From Thamnaconus septentrionalis (taxonomy: Eukaryota; Chordata; Actinopteri; Tetraodontiformes; Monacanthidae), in assembly GCA_009823395.1 (NCBI GenBank), contig CM020511.1, positions 16,731,501 through 16,795,500 of the forward strand: DNA of 64,000 nucleotides. Reading direction: 5' to 3'. Shown here one piece after another: positions 11,291 through 22,690 of the stretch (position 1 is the stretch's first letter; the number at the start of each line of letters is the position of its first letter). A model generated the notes under the pieces. That model was not told the DNA's origin. It saw only the letters and a list, made by a program, of their open reading frames with translations, and ran no database searches. The position numbers and the translations under genes are program-made.

Positions 11291-12060
11291 CTTCATGCCA
11301 GAAAAGTGTCATCCAGGAATTTCACTGACTTTTTTTGCTCTGATTCACATATTGGTGTTGAATGTGCGCTGTGACTGGCTCCTCTGGAACGCCCCCGTGT
11401 CTTTGTTCTTACCCAGAGCTGCAGGTGGCAGCAAAGTCCTGGTGGACATGAGAGGCCAGATTTCCTTCAAAGGCACGCTAACGCGTAGCGACACACACCC
11501 CTGCTCCCCCGCGGTACACACTTCTGACCTTTCAGATATTTGTTGCTCTGTGAAAGTGACATTGGGAGTCGGCCAGCGGCTCGGAGCTCCACTGTCTCTC
11601 TTTGTAAGAGGAGGGGAGGGTAATCATTAGCGAGTGCTCAGCCTGTGATTTTTAATGTCCCTCATTTGGCCCGGACAGAATCCTCTGTGTTTATGCCTCA
11701 TGATGCCGGACAGCATTTCTAACCAAAGAAAAAATCGAAAGAAAAAAAGTGATTTAATGGCCACAATTCCAAGGCGGCTCTTAACATTTTCTCACACAAC
11801 ATTTTGCATTTTCTTTTTTTTTTTCACAGCCGCTGGAGGGACGGCGGGGCTGTTTGTGATTGCAGAAGAGGGCGGGAGGTTGAGGTATTTTGGCTGCGGG
11901 GAAGAGTGTTTTTCACACTGATTTACCAGAGTCGGAGGCTTGCATCTTATTATTGGGACTATTCTTTAACCTCTGACGACCGATTGTGTGAGACCGCAGG
12001 TTTGTTTACCACCTGCCTGTGTGACACAGGGTGGAACCACTGAGATTATACAAGCCAAAC
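11290..12060. other. mixed complex sequence, unassigned
   Basis: Moderately GC-balanced with a T-rich tract at about 11812-11825. Portions, for example 11395-11640 and 11830-12030, are complex enough to be conserved non-coding DNA, but no diagnostic motif arrangement was seen. Confidence 0.4.
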
Positions 12061-12795
12061 AAAAAGATTGTGTTTACACTGTTTTTTAATCATTATATTA
12101 TGACACCATATCTAAATTTCACAACTGAAAAACAGATTTTACTTGCTTGTTGTCGTGCGTTAACTTTTTTTTTTTGACAAATTGTTTTTACATACGTATT
12201 CCAACAAAATGTCATTTTTGTATTTTGATAATTGCTTGAAAATAATTATGATTTATTTTCATGTTATATTTTCAAATAACATCCACAGGTTGGCAGTGAT
12301 GTAAACGCATTATTAAAAGCATCAAACTCCATCGCTGAGTATATCAACAGTCCACAGGTGAAAGTCTTGCTGCTGCTGCTGTATTCTGTCCTGTCCACTG
12401 AATTAATAGAAGCCAAGTGTCTCCAGGCTGCATATTGTCACTCATACAGAAATGATGTGATTCCTCGCTGCTGGTGACCTCACATCTGGCACAACTCTTA
12501 ACCTTTCGGGGTTTGGAGGCTTTGAGGTGAGTGTAGCTCAGCCTCCCCCTCTGCCGTGGATTTCACCTCTCTGGAGCCGTTTCCGCGCAGTGGAAACCCT
12601 CATTGTCCTGGACGGTGTGTTCTGTGTGTGTGTGGTCGTGCGAGTGGGTGAGATAGGGAGAGGTTTTTTTTTTATTTTTTTTTGAGGCTGCACATTTGGG
12701 AGCAAGCAGGCTCTGGGTGTTTAACACTCAGGAGCTGGAGGAGACAACTCTGTCAGCTTGGAGGACGGAGCACAGCCAGCACAGAGGTCACTGGA

Positions 12796-12845
<50 letters not shown>

Positions 12846-13500
12846 TCCATAAGCTTGGCTCTCCTCCTCTGCCTCCAAGAGTCGTGTCCAAAACTCCACT
12901 CAGTGGTCTGAAAACCAGCGGTCAGGGGCATGATGGGAAATCAGCTCAAACCGTCAGTTGTCATCTTATAAAGACTTCATGAATAAAAAATATGGAAAAA
13001 GAAGATACATCATAAACAATGTTGACTTTTAATAACTTGCTTCACTTTACGGATGCAAAATAGCCACATACATGCTTAACTATGTACCAGCTGTCAAATA
13101 AATAAGCTATACAAATCACCCTTTTATTATCATTACCATTTTCATTTGCATTTCATTTCTAAAAACAATTAATTTTTGAAAAAAGTGCATTTAAAGGTTT
13201 TTCTTAGACCAACACAATTATATTTTTATATTTGAAACTATTTCTCTTTAGGAGCAAAAAATTTCCTTTAAATTTAAAAATTCTAAAGAAAAAAAAAATG
13301 TTTCTGTTTGTGTCAAACATTTTGCTCAGCCTCCATCCAGCGCCAAAAGACACTCATTAACTATTTTCAACCATTCTGATTTGCATCATGTGAACTAGTC
13401 AATCAGTAGAGCCCATAAAATGGTCCAATGTAACACCTCAAAATTTCTGCAGTAAAAGTGTATCAGCGCCGCAGGCAAAGAGTAATGATTGTGCTAAAAC
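12060..13500. other. AT-rich spacer with microsatellite
   Basis: No gene recognised. Contains T homopolymers, a (CTG)n-like run near 12370-12381 and the CA array listed separately. Confidence 0.55.
12799..12843. repeat. (CA)n microsatellite
   Basis: About 22 uninterrupted CA units. Confidence 0.97.
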
Positions 13501-13726
13501 AAAACTGCCTCAATCCGTTGTGTTGTTCTTGTTTAAACACAGGATCTCGCGTGCACACACAGACACACATGCATACACACACTGGGGTGTCGGCGTAAGA
13601 CAGCCTCATGAGCCATCCATTACTTTTATGTGCGGCCTTTCACCTAAATGGCCCTTTGCATATTCACCACGGGAGCCACTGGTGCATCCTTTGGGAGAGG
13701 ACAAACACAAACGCACGCACCACAGG

Positions 13727-13728
<2 letters not shown>

Positions 13729-13794
<66 letters not shown>

Positions 13795-13809
13795 TACACA
13801 CACACACAG
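13729..13809. repeat. compound microsatellite (CA)n-(CT)n-(CA)n
   Basis: CA run at 13729-13760, CT run at 13763-13791, then a second interrupted CA run to 13809. Open frames crossing it on both strands are artefacts of the repeat. Confidence 0.97.
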
Positions 13810-13869
13810 TCAGAGGTTGGCCAAGTTAGATTTACAGCCAGCGACCATCACCTGTGACTGAGAGCCTCT

Positions 13870-14010
13870 GAAATTAGTCACAAATAGCATATTAGGGCTG
13901 CTAATCAGGCACGCCTGAGCACTTGGCTTTCTTTATGTGGTCATAAAGGGGAGAGTATATGGGCGCCCTCGGGCCTTGGGGTGAATGATCATCCTGACCT
14001 CCAGTGAACC
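13870..14010. promoter_or_regulatory. candidate enhancer with TTTATG palindrome
   Basis: A perfect inverted repeat, CTTTATG (13931-13937) and CATAAAG (13942-13948), has a four-base spacer. TTTATG/CATAAA is the core bound by CDX and posterior HOX proteins. ATTA cores lie upstream (13872-13876 and CTAATCAG at 13901-13908). The surrounding sequence is complex and repeat-free. Regulatory function is inferred. Confidence 0.42.
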
Positions 14011-14295
14011 AAAAGCCACACGCTGCTGGGGGAGCGGCGGGGCTGCAGGCGGGGGCGCTCCCGCCCAATGACTCTTTGATACTGAGCGGCGCTGCATCGG
14101 GAAGTGATTTCTGCTGGTCTGCTCGGCCCTCAGTTTGACTTTGGGTAAAACCACACGGGCCAACTCGCACAAAGGCAGAGGGTGGCAATTACAAAATTAA
14201 GAACGCACACTGTCGCGGTGTTTATTTTTAGGGTTAAATGCTGGCAGCCTGAAGCCAAGCCACCTCAGCCCAGCTCTGTAATATGTAAGGAGAGA

Positions 14296-14329
14296 GATTA
14301 ACTTTATTGTCCCCTGAGGGAAATTGACT
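14296..14329 (+). mobile_element. retrotransposon-derived fragment
   Basis: Contains 'aactttattgtcccctgagg' then 'gaaattg', which matches the start of the longer fragment near 33,988. This string is a common marker of a teleost interspersed repeat. Only about 34 bp is recognisable. Confidence 0.5.
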
Positions 14330-14619
14330 GAGACGTCAGTGCCACTCAAAGTGCAGTAACTCTAAAAAAAACCTTATGAAACCAAATGCTTGAAGCACCC
14401 AAATTAATTAAATAACCACTCAAGTTTTTCCTGCTGGACTCCAGTGGAGCAGCCTCTCGTGATTCATTGCCCATAAAACTTTAGAAATGACCAGGAAACA
14501 GCATGCTTAGCCCTCTGTTTACAACCTCCTGCAGAAATCGTCTGTTTTACTGTATTTTCTTATTTGTTGGACCTCCTCTGTTTGGATTAGTCTCGAAAAA
14601 AGGGGATTCAAGGCGGTCA

Positions 14620-14700
14620 TGGATGTGTTAGAGCCCTATGTGACATCACAAAGGGGTGATTTCCAGAACTGTGTGTTTAAGCACAAACCTTTTAATTTCT
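14620..14700 (-). repeat. dispersed TGATGTCA-core repeat, copy 1 (fragment)
   Basis: On the minus strand this reads 'ttctggaaatcaccccttt' then 'gtgatgtcacata', matching copy 2 near 47,425-47,455. The core TGACATCA is at 14641-14648. It belongs to a four-member family in this window. Confidence 0.6.
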
Positions 14701-14709
14701 GGGGATGTG

Positions 14710-15460
14710 ACTAATATTAATCTATTTATATACTGCATATCAGACACTGATATTAGAAAACATTGGTGAAGGAGTCTGGGATGTCATTAATGACCACATG
14801 CTGCATATCACATAAGAATGTAAACTTTGATAGAATCAATTCCATGCGCAGATATTGGAAGCTGTTATGTAAAACATATGTATATTTGATTTTAAACAAG
14901 TGGGTCAACGGAACCGTCTCAGGAGCGAGTGGACTCTGTCGGACACAGAAGGGAAAGAAGAAGAAGAAGGAAAAAAAAACCCTCCTGGGCCACAGAGGAG
15001 CCTCACATCCTCATAAAATAGTAAAGCCGCGCCTTGCTCCCTGACTCCAGCCTGTCGAGCGAACAGGAGAGGGCACCGGGGTCGAGAAATGCATAAAAGA
15101 CAAGTCGGTGGCAGGAATCAAGGCGGAAGGGTTCCGAGATGGAGGGAGAGTGGCGAAGAAACCGGGACTGTCCAGACATGAAGGGGAGGAGATCAGGCCC
15201 GCGGATCTCTCGCACCCTGGAAATGGAACGTTTCCATATCGGAGGAGGGTGAGACGGCCGGAATGTCCGATGTGGCGCTTCAGTCACACGACTTAAACGG
15301 AGCTGACGCGCTCTGCCCCCTAATTGACTTGGTGTGGCCTCACTAAATCACAGTCTTTATTTAAAACGGCTCTCTGATATAAAAATGAGTTGCTCTCATT
15401 CTCCACCCCCCTCCATCCTCTCTTCCTCGCCTCCCTTTGTGATTTACCATTGAGGAGATG
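14710..15460. other. unassigned sequence
   Basis: AT-rich to about 14930, an AAG/A-rich tract at 14948-14980, then balanced sequence with no recognisable gene or repeat. Confidence 0.5.
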
Positions 15461-15779
15461 AATTTAAAATTTCAATCATAGACTTGTTAAATATTGATGG
15501 GTCTTCTTAGTCGTTAACGAGGTCTCTGCAAGGACGGGGTGGGTTGGGGCTGGTGGGGTGGGGGGGGTTTAGGATGTGTGCGTTTGTTCGCTGGCCACTG
15601 CAGCTGAGCCATCTAGTGGGATCCAGCCAGGGGTCAGAGAGGTCACTGTACCCGACCGTAATCTCCCAACTTCTATGAGATCTTTTTAATGTCCTGCCAA
15701 GGCTATTCTGCCTGACATCTGCTCTTATCATACATTACCATACGCAGAAAAAGAAGAAGAAGAAGAAGAAAAAAAAAAC

Positions 15780-16240
15780 GTTGAAAACTTTCTAATTATG
15801 CATTATGTAGAGCAGCTTTTCTTCTCTGTTCGAGACGTGTCAATTATAATGAGAGCACCGCCGTGTGATTTGATATGATAATAGAAATCTTTAGCGAGGT
15901 CTCGGCAGACCCCTTCTGTGTCAGGGCCGATCACCGCCGAGAAGAATAAGTGCCTCCGGGCCACCGCGGTGCTTAGACGGTTCAATATGCCGTGCCATAA
16001 AACCGAGATGAGACTTCTTTTTATTATCGGGCGCCCCGGCGGAACAAACTCCTGCTATCCAATCAAACGTTATGTGATCATTACAAGTTACAAACGACGC
16101 CTCGCCAAATAAGACGTGTCTGGCGAGTGTTTGGTGTCCGTCACATCGTCGGCCTTTGTTTTATGGCGGCGGGCGAGGCTTCGGAAACACTGACGGATGG
16201 CACTGGAGGAGAGTGTCGCATTAATCCGGCACATTCCTCC
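15780..16240. promoter_or_regulatory. strong candidate conserved regulatory block
   Basis: A long block of complex, CpG-retaining, repeat-free sequence. It has ATTATG/ATAAT cores near 15794-15855, a PBX-like CCAATCAAACG at about 16059-16069 and a perfect inverted repeat CTCGCCA (16101-16107) / TGGCGAG (16121-16127). Its texture differs sharply from the AT-rich DNA after 16250. Conservation is inferred. Confidence 0.45.
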
Positions 16241-16249
16241 TCCTATGTT

Positions 16250-16920
16250 TAAATCTGGTTCCTTTCAAGTTCTATTTAATGTAATATTCTCTTTAGAAAT
16301 GTTTTTAGAATAAAATGTGTCTGGAAGATGAAAAGTCCATCTTTTACTGCTTGTTTATAAGAAAATGAACAACATACTGCCACTTTGACCAAAGCATTGT
16401 ATGTCATAATATTCAATCAATCCACCCTTCCTGATGTCACTAAGGGCACTGATACGTCATACAGGCTGGTGTGAACCCACATCTCCAACCAAATGTTGGT
16501 TCTACCGTCTGGGACCATCTTGTTTCCGTTCCCTTCCAAAGCATCAGCATCAGTTCCAGCAGGAATCTATAGATGTGTTTCTGCAGGAAACTGTAAACAG
16601 ATGGCTAAATGTGCAATCTCTACTTTGGGTTTCTTATTGCAGTGCAGCTTGTACATTAGACAGACTTAAAAAGAAAAAAACAACAAGATTCTCTGATAGA
16701 TTGAATCTAAGGGTTTTAGTGCCATTGTACATAAATGCCGAACACAACAGTCAGACATTTTTCCAATAATCAGAAGTCGTTTGGGTAATTTCTGATAGTG
16801 TCTACATATTAAAGCAACATATCAATCACTGATTATTTTTCAGATGTTGTCAGTGGTTACTTTTGTTCCTCGGTTTCCCAACTTGAAACGCATTTAAATC
16901 CACTGTGAAAGCTGCTAACC
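16250..16920. other. AT-rich spacer
   Basis: No recognisable gene, RNA or transposon. Open frames are short and unremarkable. Confidence 0.55.
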
Positions 16921-16929
16921 GGGAGTGTC

Positions 16930-17215
16930 ACCGGTGTCAATGGTAATAATTCAATAAAAAACATTTTGCGAGGGGGGCATCTCCAGTTCTGCACTTATCC
17001 TCCCGGCGGTGGTTTGATCAAGATGGAATAAGCTTGTGACTTTCCAATTCCAGCCATAATTTGTTTCGATATTACATCTCCTGGACGGAGCAAGTGATGG
17101 AATTTTTCCTCGCGGAGGCCGGGTGACGTGGGAAGCTGACGATGTCCCATAATAGGTTATCACCGGCCGTATCTTTTGCAAAATAGAAACCCAACACGTG
17201 TACATCTGTGGCCTG
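16930..17215. promoter_or_regulatory. candidate conserved non-coding block
   Basis: Repeat-free complex sequence with TGGTAATAATTCAATAAA around 16940 and a mix of AT cores and GC segments. Weak-to-moderate inference only. Confidence 0.32.
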
Positions 17216-17410
17216 GTGTCAGAAGCTTAAATGTACATCAGAAATGCATTAAATTTGCTGATTACTATTCTTCTGCGACAGCGTGTCAAGGCCCAAATTT
17301 ATTTATTTTTCCTTGCGTACTTTTGCGATTGCTTTGAATTGCCTGCGCCCTCCTGACACTGACGGCTTTGAAGGAAGTGACAACATTAAATTCATTTTCT
17401 GCGTGCATAT

Positions 17411-17416
17411 ATGTGT

Positions 17417-17459
<43 letters not shown>
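17411..17459. repeat. (TG)n microsatellite
   Basis: About 24 TG units with one GAG interruption. Confidence 0.97.
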
Positions 17460-17460
<1 letters not shown>

Positions 17461-17564
17461 ACGAGCAGCGCGATGTACCAGTGTTTTCCTGGAGATTGTT
17501 TGAGGTAAATCAGTGTGAGTCAAGACCTTTCATCGAGTATGTAATTTACTGTAACCGCACACCC

Positions 17565-18690
17565 AGATAGCATTGGCAGCGCGGGGAAACACTGATCGGA
17601 TCACCCCGGCGCTCTTTCATCTCGCAGGAAACGTATTTTGACGGAACAAGAAAAGATGTATTTCATTGTGTTTCCACAGACATTTACTTTAGAATTCAGC
17701 ACCAGCGTTGACCTAAAATGCCTTTTGGACCAGGAGAGTTTTCTCACTCAAAGTTTCTTTTATGCCTTGTGAGGTACGCTGGGGTTTTCAGCTCGGTTCT
17801 CACACTGGGAGTGTTTCGCAAGACTATCCTGGGGAGGATCTGTGATGAGGACGGTTCCATGTGTGCCAGGTGATGGGTAAAAAAGGAGCATAATGTTTTT
17901 ATAGTATGTAAAACAAGTATCAAATTTAGGCCCAGCAGACTGAATCTGTATGAGCCTCTTTAAATTACTGTTCATGCAGACTGAAAGTAATCAAATGAAA
18001 ATTTTGATCAAAGTTAGTGCAAAAACTGGTGTTTGATGACATGGAGACTTGTTTTCTTAAAAAGTAAGATCTTTATTCAAGTAAAGTGAGTTGAGAAATA
18101 ACACAGAGCTTTGTGCTAACTATTTTTTTTTTAACATTCATACATATACATATATAACACTGGCAAGTTGAATAAACATAAGCGAATACAGAGACAGATG
18201 TTCAACAATAGTGTGAACAGCTGTTTCATAAATGTTGTTAAATCCTCAGAAGTATTAAAAGAAAATAAGAAATCAGAAAATATAAACCTTTGAGTTAACT
18301 TGGGACCAGTACTTCAGTATCGGACCATACTGGAGACCAGCGGTCGACGCACCACACTGGTGATTGCGTTTACAGTTTAATAGTTGCAGTTGCCCTTTGA
18401 CACTCGCTGCTGTGAGGCGCTGCAGATTCGCTGGATGGAAGTAATGGGCTTTGAAGCGTCGCACGTTGTCGCCTCTACAAATCAGAATTATCTTGCTTAA
18501 CGAGAACATCACTTGGACAGAGGCGGCCGAGGTATTGACCCTCTCCCTCTCCAGGCCGTGAGGACTGAGCACTTCTACCCGCTCCCGTCCATAAATCCCG
18601 GCCGGCCGTCGTCGTCGGCCCACTTCATCAGGGTGCCGGCCTGACGTGCCCTTCGGATTGATGTCCCCGCCGCCCATCTGTCTGCTTTGA
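17565..18690. other. unassigned sequence
   Basis: No recognisable gene. AT-rich between about 17890 and 18290, with a poly-T run near 18123. A 134-codon minus-strand open frame (18273-18677) has no domain I recognise. Confidence 0.5.
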
Positions 18691-19060
18691 CGCCCCCCTT
18701 AGTGTCTTTGTGCTCCGCTAGATCTGCATCTCCTCGCCGTGATTGGCTATTGACAACAAATCAAAGGGGGATAATATATGATGATGTTTTGCCGGCAACC
18801 CCAACGAGGACAAGATAGTCGTACGGCCGCCCCGGCTGGTTTACACGTGTTCTCCGTGAATGTCAGGGAGACTGCATATCGATTCCCCGCCGGACAAAGA
18901 GTCATTCTTCTTGGAGAGGCCGATACCTGCTTTAGTTAAAAGTCTGACAATAAGAGGAGCCGGGGGCGGAATTAAGCTGTACTTGACATGCAGTTGAAAT
19001 ACCCACCGCCACCCTTCCCTGGTGTGAAGGTGGAGGGGCGGGGGCTCCTCGCGACTTAAG
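18690..19060. promoter_or_regulatory. candidate enhancer with TCF/LEF-like site
   Basis: Complex CpG-containing block. ATCAAAGGGG at 18760-18769 matches the TCF/LEF core (ATCAAAG), and a reverse CCAAT (ATTGG) lies about 18 bp upstream. AT-rich cores alternate with CpG-bearing segments through to about 19000. Wnt responsiveness is a hypothesis only. Confidence 0.4.
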
Positions 19061-19213
19061 TAATAGAGTGGCAACGCGGTTATTGTTTAGCCTTCAGAAT
19101 TCCTTTGCTCTGCGAGGTAATGCGTATATCAGAAAAGTTTGTTTTTTCGCCCCTCAGGCCTACTCAATAAATGAACATAACAGCGGGTCTCTCCAGCTCT
19201 CTCCGCCTGTCCG

Positions 19214-19256
19214 TCACACACACACACACGCACATGCACACACACACACACAGTCA

Positions 19257-19305
<49 letters not shown>
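19214..19305. repeat. (CA)n microsatellite pair
   Basis: An interrupted CA run (19214-19252) and a longer clean run (19262-19305). Confidence 0.97.
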
Positions 19306-19307
<2 letters not shown>

Positions 19308-19539
19308 AGCGAGCATCTTTGAAATGGGTTTTGTATTGATTTTTGTAACTACCCTGTTAGATGACGTTGTGCCTTAGCGTGTCATTTCTAGATGGCCCTG
19401 CCCCGAGCAGGTCATTGAGGTGCTAACTGTCATTTGGAGGGACAGAAAAGCAATCATAGCTTTTTCATTACTTACTGTTTTCCCCCTCCCTCCCTCCTGC
19501 CTCCCCTCCGTCCCCCTCCTCTCTTTCCCTCTCCTTTTA

Positions 19540-20140
19540 CCCCTCAGTGGTGGGATCGCTTGACATATTATGGCTCCTGTGATTTAACTGCGCTCTTAAA
19601 TTAAGTGCGGGAATATCAAGCTGTAGCTTTTAGGAAAAAAAAATAAACCCGGCGTCGAGGGATCAAATACCCCGGAGGTCAAAGCCATGAACCGGCGGTG
19701 GCGCGCTCATCAATTTGAAACTGGTGCGGCGCTCGTTGTGTTCCTTCGGCGGCGGCGGCGGCGGCTTGATTAGCGCCGCGCTCCGTCTTTACACAGTCCA
19801 GAGCTACCAAGACAAATGGACGCCTACAAGATCAGCAAAGGCTTTTATTTTAAACATCCACACGAGAACTCCGGCTGTGTGACAGTTATATTTAATGCCG
19901 TGCTCCCCCTCCTCCCCCTCCACCCTCTTTCTTTTCTAACCCGGGTGCGTAAACAGTCGTGTTTCACCATCTGCAGTAGCATGAGTGGCGTCCCCGCTGT
20001 CGGCAGCGATAGCTGCGGTTCGGTGAAATACTGTGCCACCGCGGTTTAACTTTAGATCACTCAAGTGAAACAATGTGTTGAGGTCTGTTTCAAGTTTGGC
20101 AAAAGGCTGAATGAGCGAAGCCGTCAAGGGGTGAAGAGTT
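19540..20140. promoter_or_regulatory. candidate regulatory region with CGG repeat
   Basis: Complex sequence from 19545 to about 19620, then CpG-rich sequence holding a (GGC) triplet run at about 19748-19765 followed by TTGATTAGCGCCGCGC. It could be a conserved element or an unannotated promoter-like island. No coding frame is convincing. Confidence 0.33.
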
Positions 20141-20269
20141 CACGCCACGGCGTCTCCATCCAGCTGCGTAATGAACACATCATGTATTTCCTTTTCAAGT
20201 CTTCATGCTCGTTTCTCTGCCCGCTGCCACACCAGGCTCGTGCAGCGAGGCAGTGCCAGGCTTGAAGCG

Positions 20270-20509
20270 TTAAAGGGTTACTTCACCAAAAAATCGTGAT
20301 TTGCCTATTTCCTACCCACTTCTGGGTGGATGGAGGCTCTGGGGAATTTTTTCTTGCTCACCCCTAGAGTTTAAATGAATGTTAAAATGTTAATTTTGAG
20401 TCTTTCAGACACCTGGGTGAACCTCCAGAATGAGTGTAGGGATAATGAAATGTCACAAAAGCCTGCACTAACCCAGTAACATTAATTAATTGGGTGAACT
20501 GTTTCTTTT
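20270..20509. mobile_element. non-autonomous DNA transposon (MITE-like)
   Basis: The left end 'ttaaagggttacttcacc' and the reverse complement of the right end, 'aaaagaaacagttcaccc', form imperfect terminal inverted repeats about 240 bp apart. The left end resembles the 'ttaaagggatagttcaccca' terminus of a MITE abundant in fish genomes. No open frame spans it, as expected for a MITE. Family assignment is from memory of the terminus. Confidence 0.6.
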
Positions 20510-20976
20510 GCCACACCAGCATCAAATTCAGTCTGAATAGTCACAAAATAATTGAATATATTATGTGTTGATACCACTATTATCATATTTTTTTCTAATT
20601 AGTTTGCAAATTAAATTAGTTCATAATCTAAATGTGCAAAAAAAAAATAATATTGAATAAAACTAAAAAAACTAAGCCAATGAATTAACTTCACCTTTGA
20701 TCAATGTTTCACTCAAAAGCTCAAGAATACACTGAGGAAAACACAAATCCAAAAAATATACATATATTAGCTTGCCATTCTGGCCACATTGAATGAACTT
20801 GTTGAGCTACAAAGTAGCGCCTTGGCTTTTCCATGTGCAAAGCTGCAGACTGTGTGTCGTCAGTGCAGCAGCTGCCGCGGAGACACCGACTGATGGAGAC
20901 ACTAGTCGAAGGAGGAAGAGATCAAAGACAGATGATGTGTACCAGTTGCTGCGAGTAGTGCCGCTGCTGCCGCCCC

Positions 20977-20980
<4 letters not shown>
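20510..20980. other. AT-rich spacer
   Basis: AT-rich to about 20770, then balanced sequence with CTG/CCG units near the following GT repeat. No gene recognised. Confidence 0.5.

Positions 20981-21014
<34 letters not shown>
20981..21014. repeat. (GT)n microsatellite
   Basis: About 17 GT units. Confidence 0.97.
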
Positions 21015-21015
<1 letters not shown>

Positions 21016-21039
21016 TGTGTGCATGAGCACATGCTGGAG

Positions 21040-21770
21040 CACCGGCTTTGTTTTTAATCAATGAGCCCGCTCAATGCCGCGGCCTTGCGCCGACTCCCAT
21101 CACTTTATGGGGAACTTAATCACCTGGGCCATTTGAAATGCAGTGGAAGGAGGGTGTGGGGGGGGGGAGGTGATGTCACTGCCTCGGCGGGTTACAGTAA
21201 GGGCTTGGGAAAGTGGCCAAAGGGGAAAACACTGGCAAAACCGCTCGCGTGGGCCTCATTCATTTGCCCCGATAGGAGGGCGGCTTCATTTACTTTAAGT
21301 GTAAACCAAAAAGCACAATGTTATATTTATAGGGCAGGACTCGGTGGGAATTTACCGCAAATGCACTTCTGTTTATGAATTAATACGTTACAATAAGTTA
21401 TGGACCTTTGACAAATCAATCAACCTTTTTTTTTTCTTTTTTTCTTTTTTTTTTTTTTACATTTGGAAATAAAAACCAATTCAACTCCCCTCTCGCTGTT
21501 TTGACTCACTCTCCTGTGCTGGAGCACGTGTCACCTTCGGCTTGCCGGAGCGGCAATAATGATTACACCGAGTGACAAAGTGATGGGGACGTGGAACAAA
21601 GAGATGAGGACCCCCATCCTGCCCCCCACCCTCCCCCCCATCCCGCCCCCCATCCCTTCAGTCCACCGTCCTGCACATGTATACTCGTCAAAATATTGCC
21701 CCGGTTGTATGTTAAGTGGACGAGAGGGGGGGTCGCGCTGCCAGCTTCGTAATGTCATTAACAGTTAGGC
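21040..21770. promoter_or_regulatory. possible conserved non-coding segments
   Basis: Complex sequence at about 21050-21150 and 21180-21370, a T-rich tract at 21428-21460, then further complex sequence with AATAATGATTACA near 21555-21567. No gene is recognised. Support for regulation is weak. Confidence 0.25.
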
Positions 21771-21787
21771 ACCAGGGTGTGTAGCCT

Positions 21788-21850
21788 TTACATCATATGC
21801 TCAATGTGACCCCCATTACTCTGCATCAGCTCCTCCATCCAGACGTCCCG
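21788..21850 (-). pseudogene. Tc1/mariner-like transposase C-terminal remnant
   Basis: The minus strand ends in MEELMQSNGGHIEHMM then a stop. A partner on the plus strand near 22,630 encodes a related tail (LIENNEGHIEHM). A short Asn/Gly-Gly-His-Ile-Glu-His ending resembles the extreme C terminus of some Tc1/mariner-superfamily transposases. The rest of the protein is absent or scrambled. The family call is an inference from a short motif. Confidence 0.42.
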
Positions 21851-21955
21851 GAGACCTGGCTGGTGGCCCTGCCCACCCCCCAGTAAGCTTTCCTGGAGCT
21901 GCTGGTGAGGCTTGGCCCGCTTGCTTGCCATGTGTTCCATGTCGCCAAAGGTCCC

Positions 21956-22129
21956 GCACACACACACACACACACACATGCACTCACACAACAGAACCTC
22001 AAACTAGTCACATGCAAAGGAAAACAAGTTCTTGCATCCAAACACGTACACGCTTGCATCCGATGCCTTGTACGGATGCAAACTTTACATCTACATACGG
22101 CATGTGGAAACCCACACACCCGCTGGCCA

Positions 22130-22172
<43 letters not shown>

Positions 22173-22512
22173 CTCAAGCTCAAAACCTCACCCAATGCAC
22201 AAGGAAACTATTGAAACACAAACACTAGCTTGCGCACATTGGCTTGCACATTTGAAATCAGGCATATTTGCTCAGTGATGAAAAATAATGTCAGGTGTGC
22301 ACATGCGCGCACACACACACACACACACCTAAACACATGCACAAACACAAACGCACACTCACTCAAAATAAAAACCCCATCCAATGCACACGCACAGGGA
22401 AAGTATTCATATAGAACCCAAGTCCTTGCTGGGGTGCTTTGGCTTGTGCACGTAAAAAACATATTTTTGCATAGAAAAATAAAAAAACAACACACACACA
22501 CACACACACACA
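21956..22512 (+). repeat. higher-order tandem repeat of ~175-180 bp with CA blocks
   Basis: CA blocks begin at about 21956, 22129, 22310 and 22490, with spacings of about 173, 181 and 180 bp. The sequence between the second and third blocks and that between the third and fourth share ordered strings (for example 'ccaatgcaca', 'ttggcttg', 'catatttttgc'-like). The first interval is more diverged. This is a tandem array, not independent microsatellites. Confidence 0.7.
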
Positions 22513-22591
22513 AATATATTTGCAGACATGCACGCGCCCCGCTAGCCACCCATCTCGTCCATCGTGCTGACCGTAAGACGGCGCGCCACTC

Positions 22592-22690
22592 CGCCAAAGG
22601 TGTTATGGGCTGTTATCAGCGAGACCATTCCACGGATGGCTGCCCTAATTGAGAATAATGAGGGTCACATTGAACATATGGTCGCTGTTG
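22592..22690 (+). pseudogene. Tc1/mariner-like transposase C-terminal remnant (inverted partner)
   Basis: 22634-22680 is the inverted counterpart of 21794-21840, with 37 of 47 positions identical by hand alignment. In the matching frame it encodes RMAALIENNEGHIEHM. Both copies have their C-terminal ends facing outward. No stop follows in frame and upstream transposase domains are not visible. It may instead be another protein-derived repeat. Confidence 0.42.

Noticed and set aside
13520..13861. His/Thr- and Ser/Leu-rich frames around CA/CT repeats
   Set aside because: These are direct translations of dinucleotide repeats; the same applies near 12,758, 19,068, 21,925, 22,230 and 31,356.
18273..18677. 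134-codon minus-strand frame
   Set aside because: No family resemblance; it spans both AT-rich and GC-rich DNA with no change expected at an exon edge.
21956..22512. CRISPR-like regular spacing
   Set aside because: The 173-181-bp period with CA blocks is a eukaryotic tandem array; repeats are not identical and spacers are related to each other.
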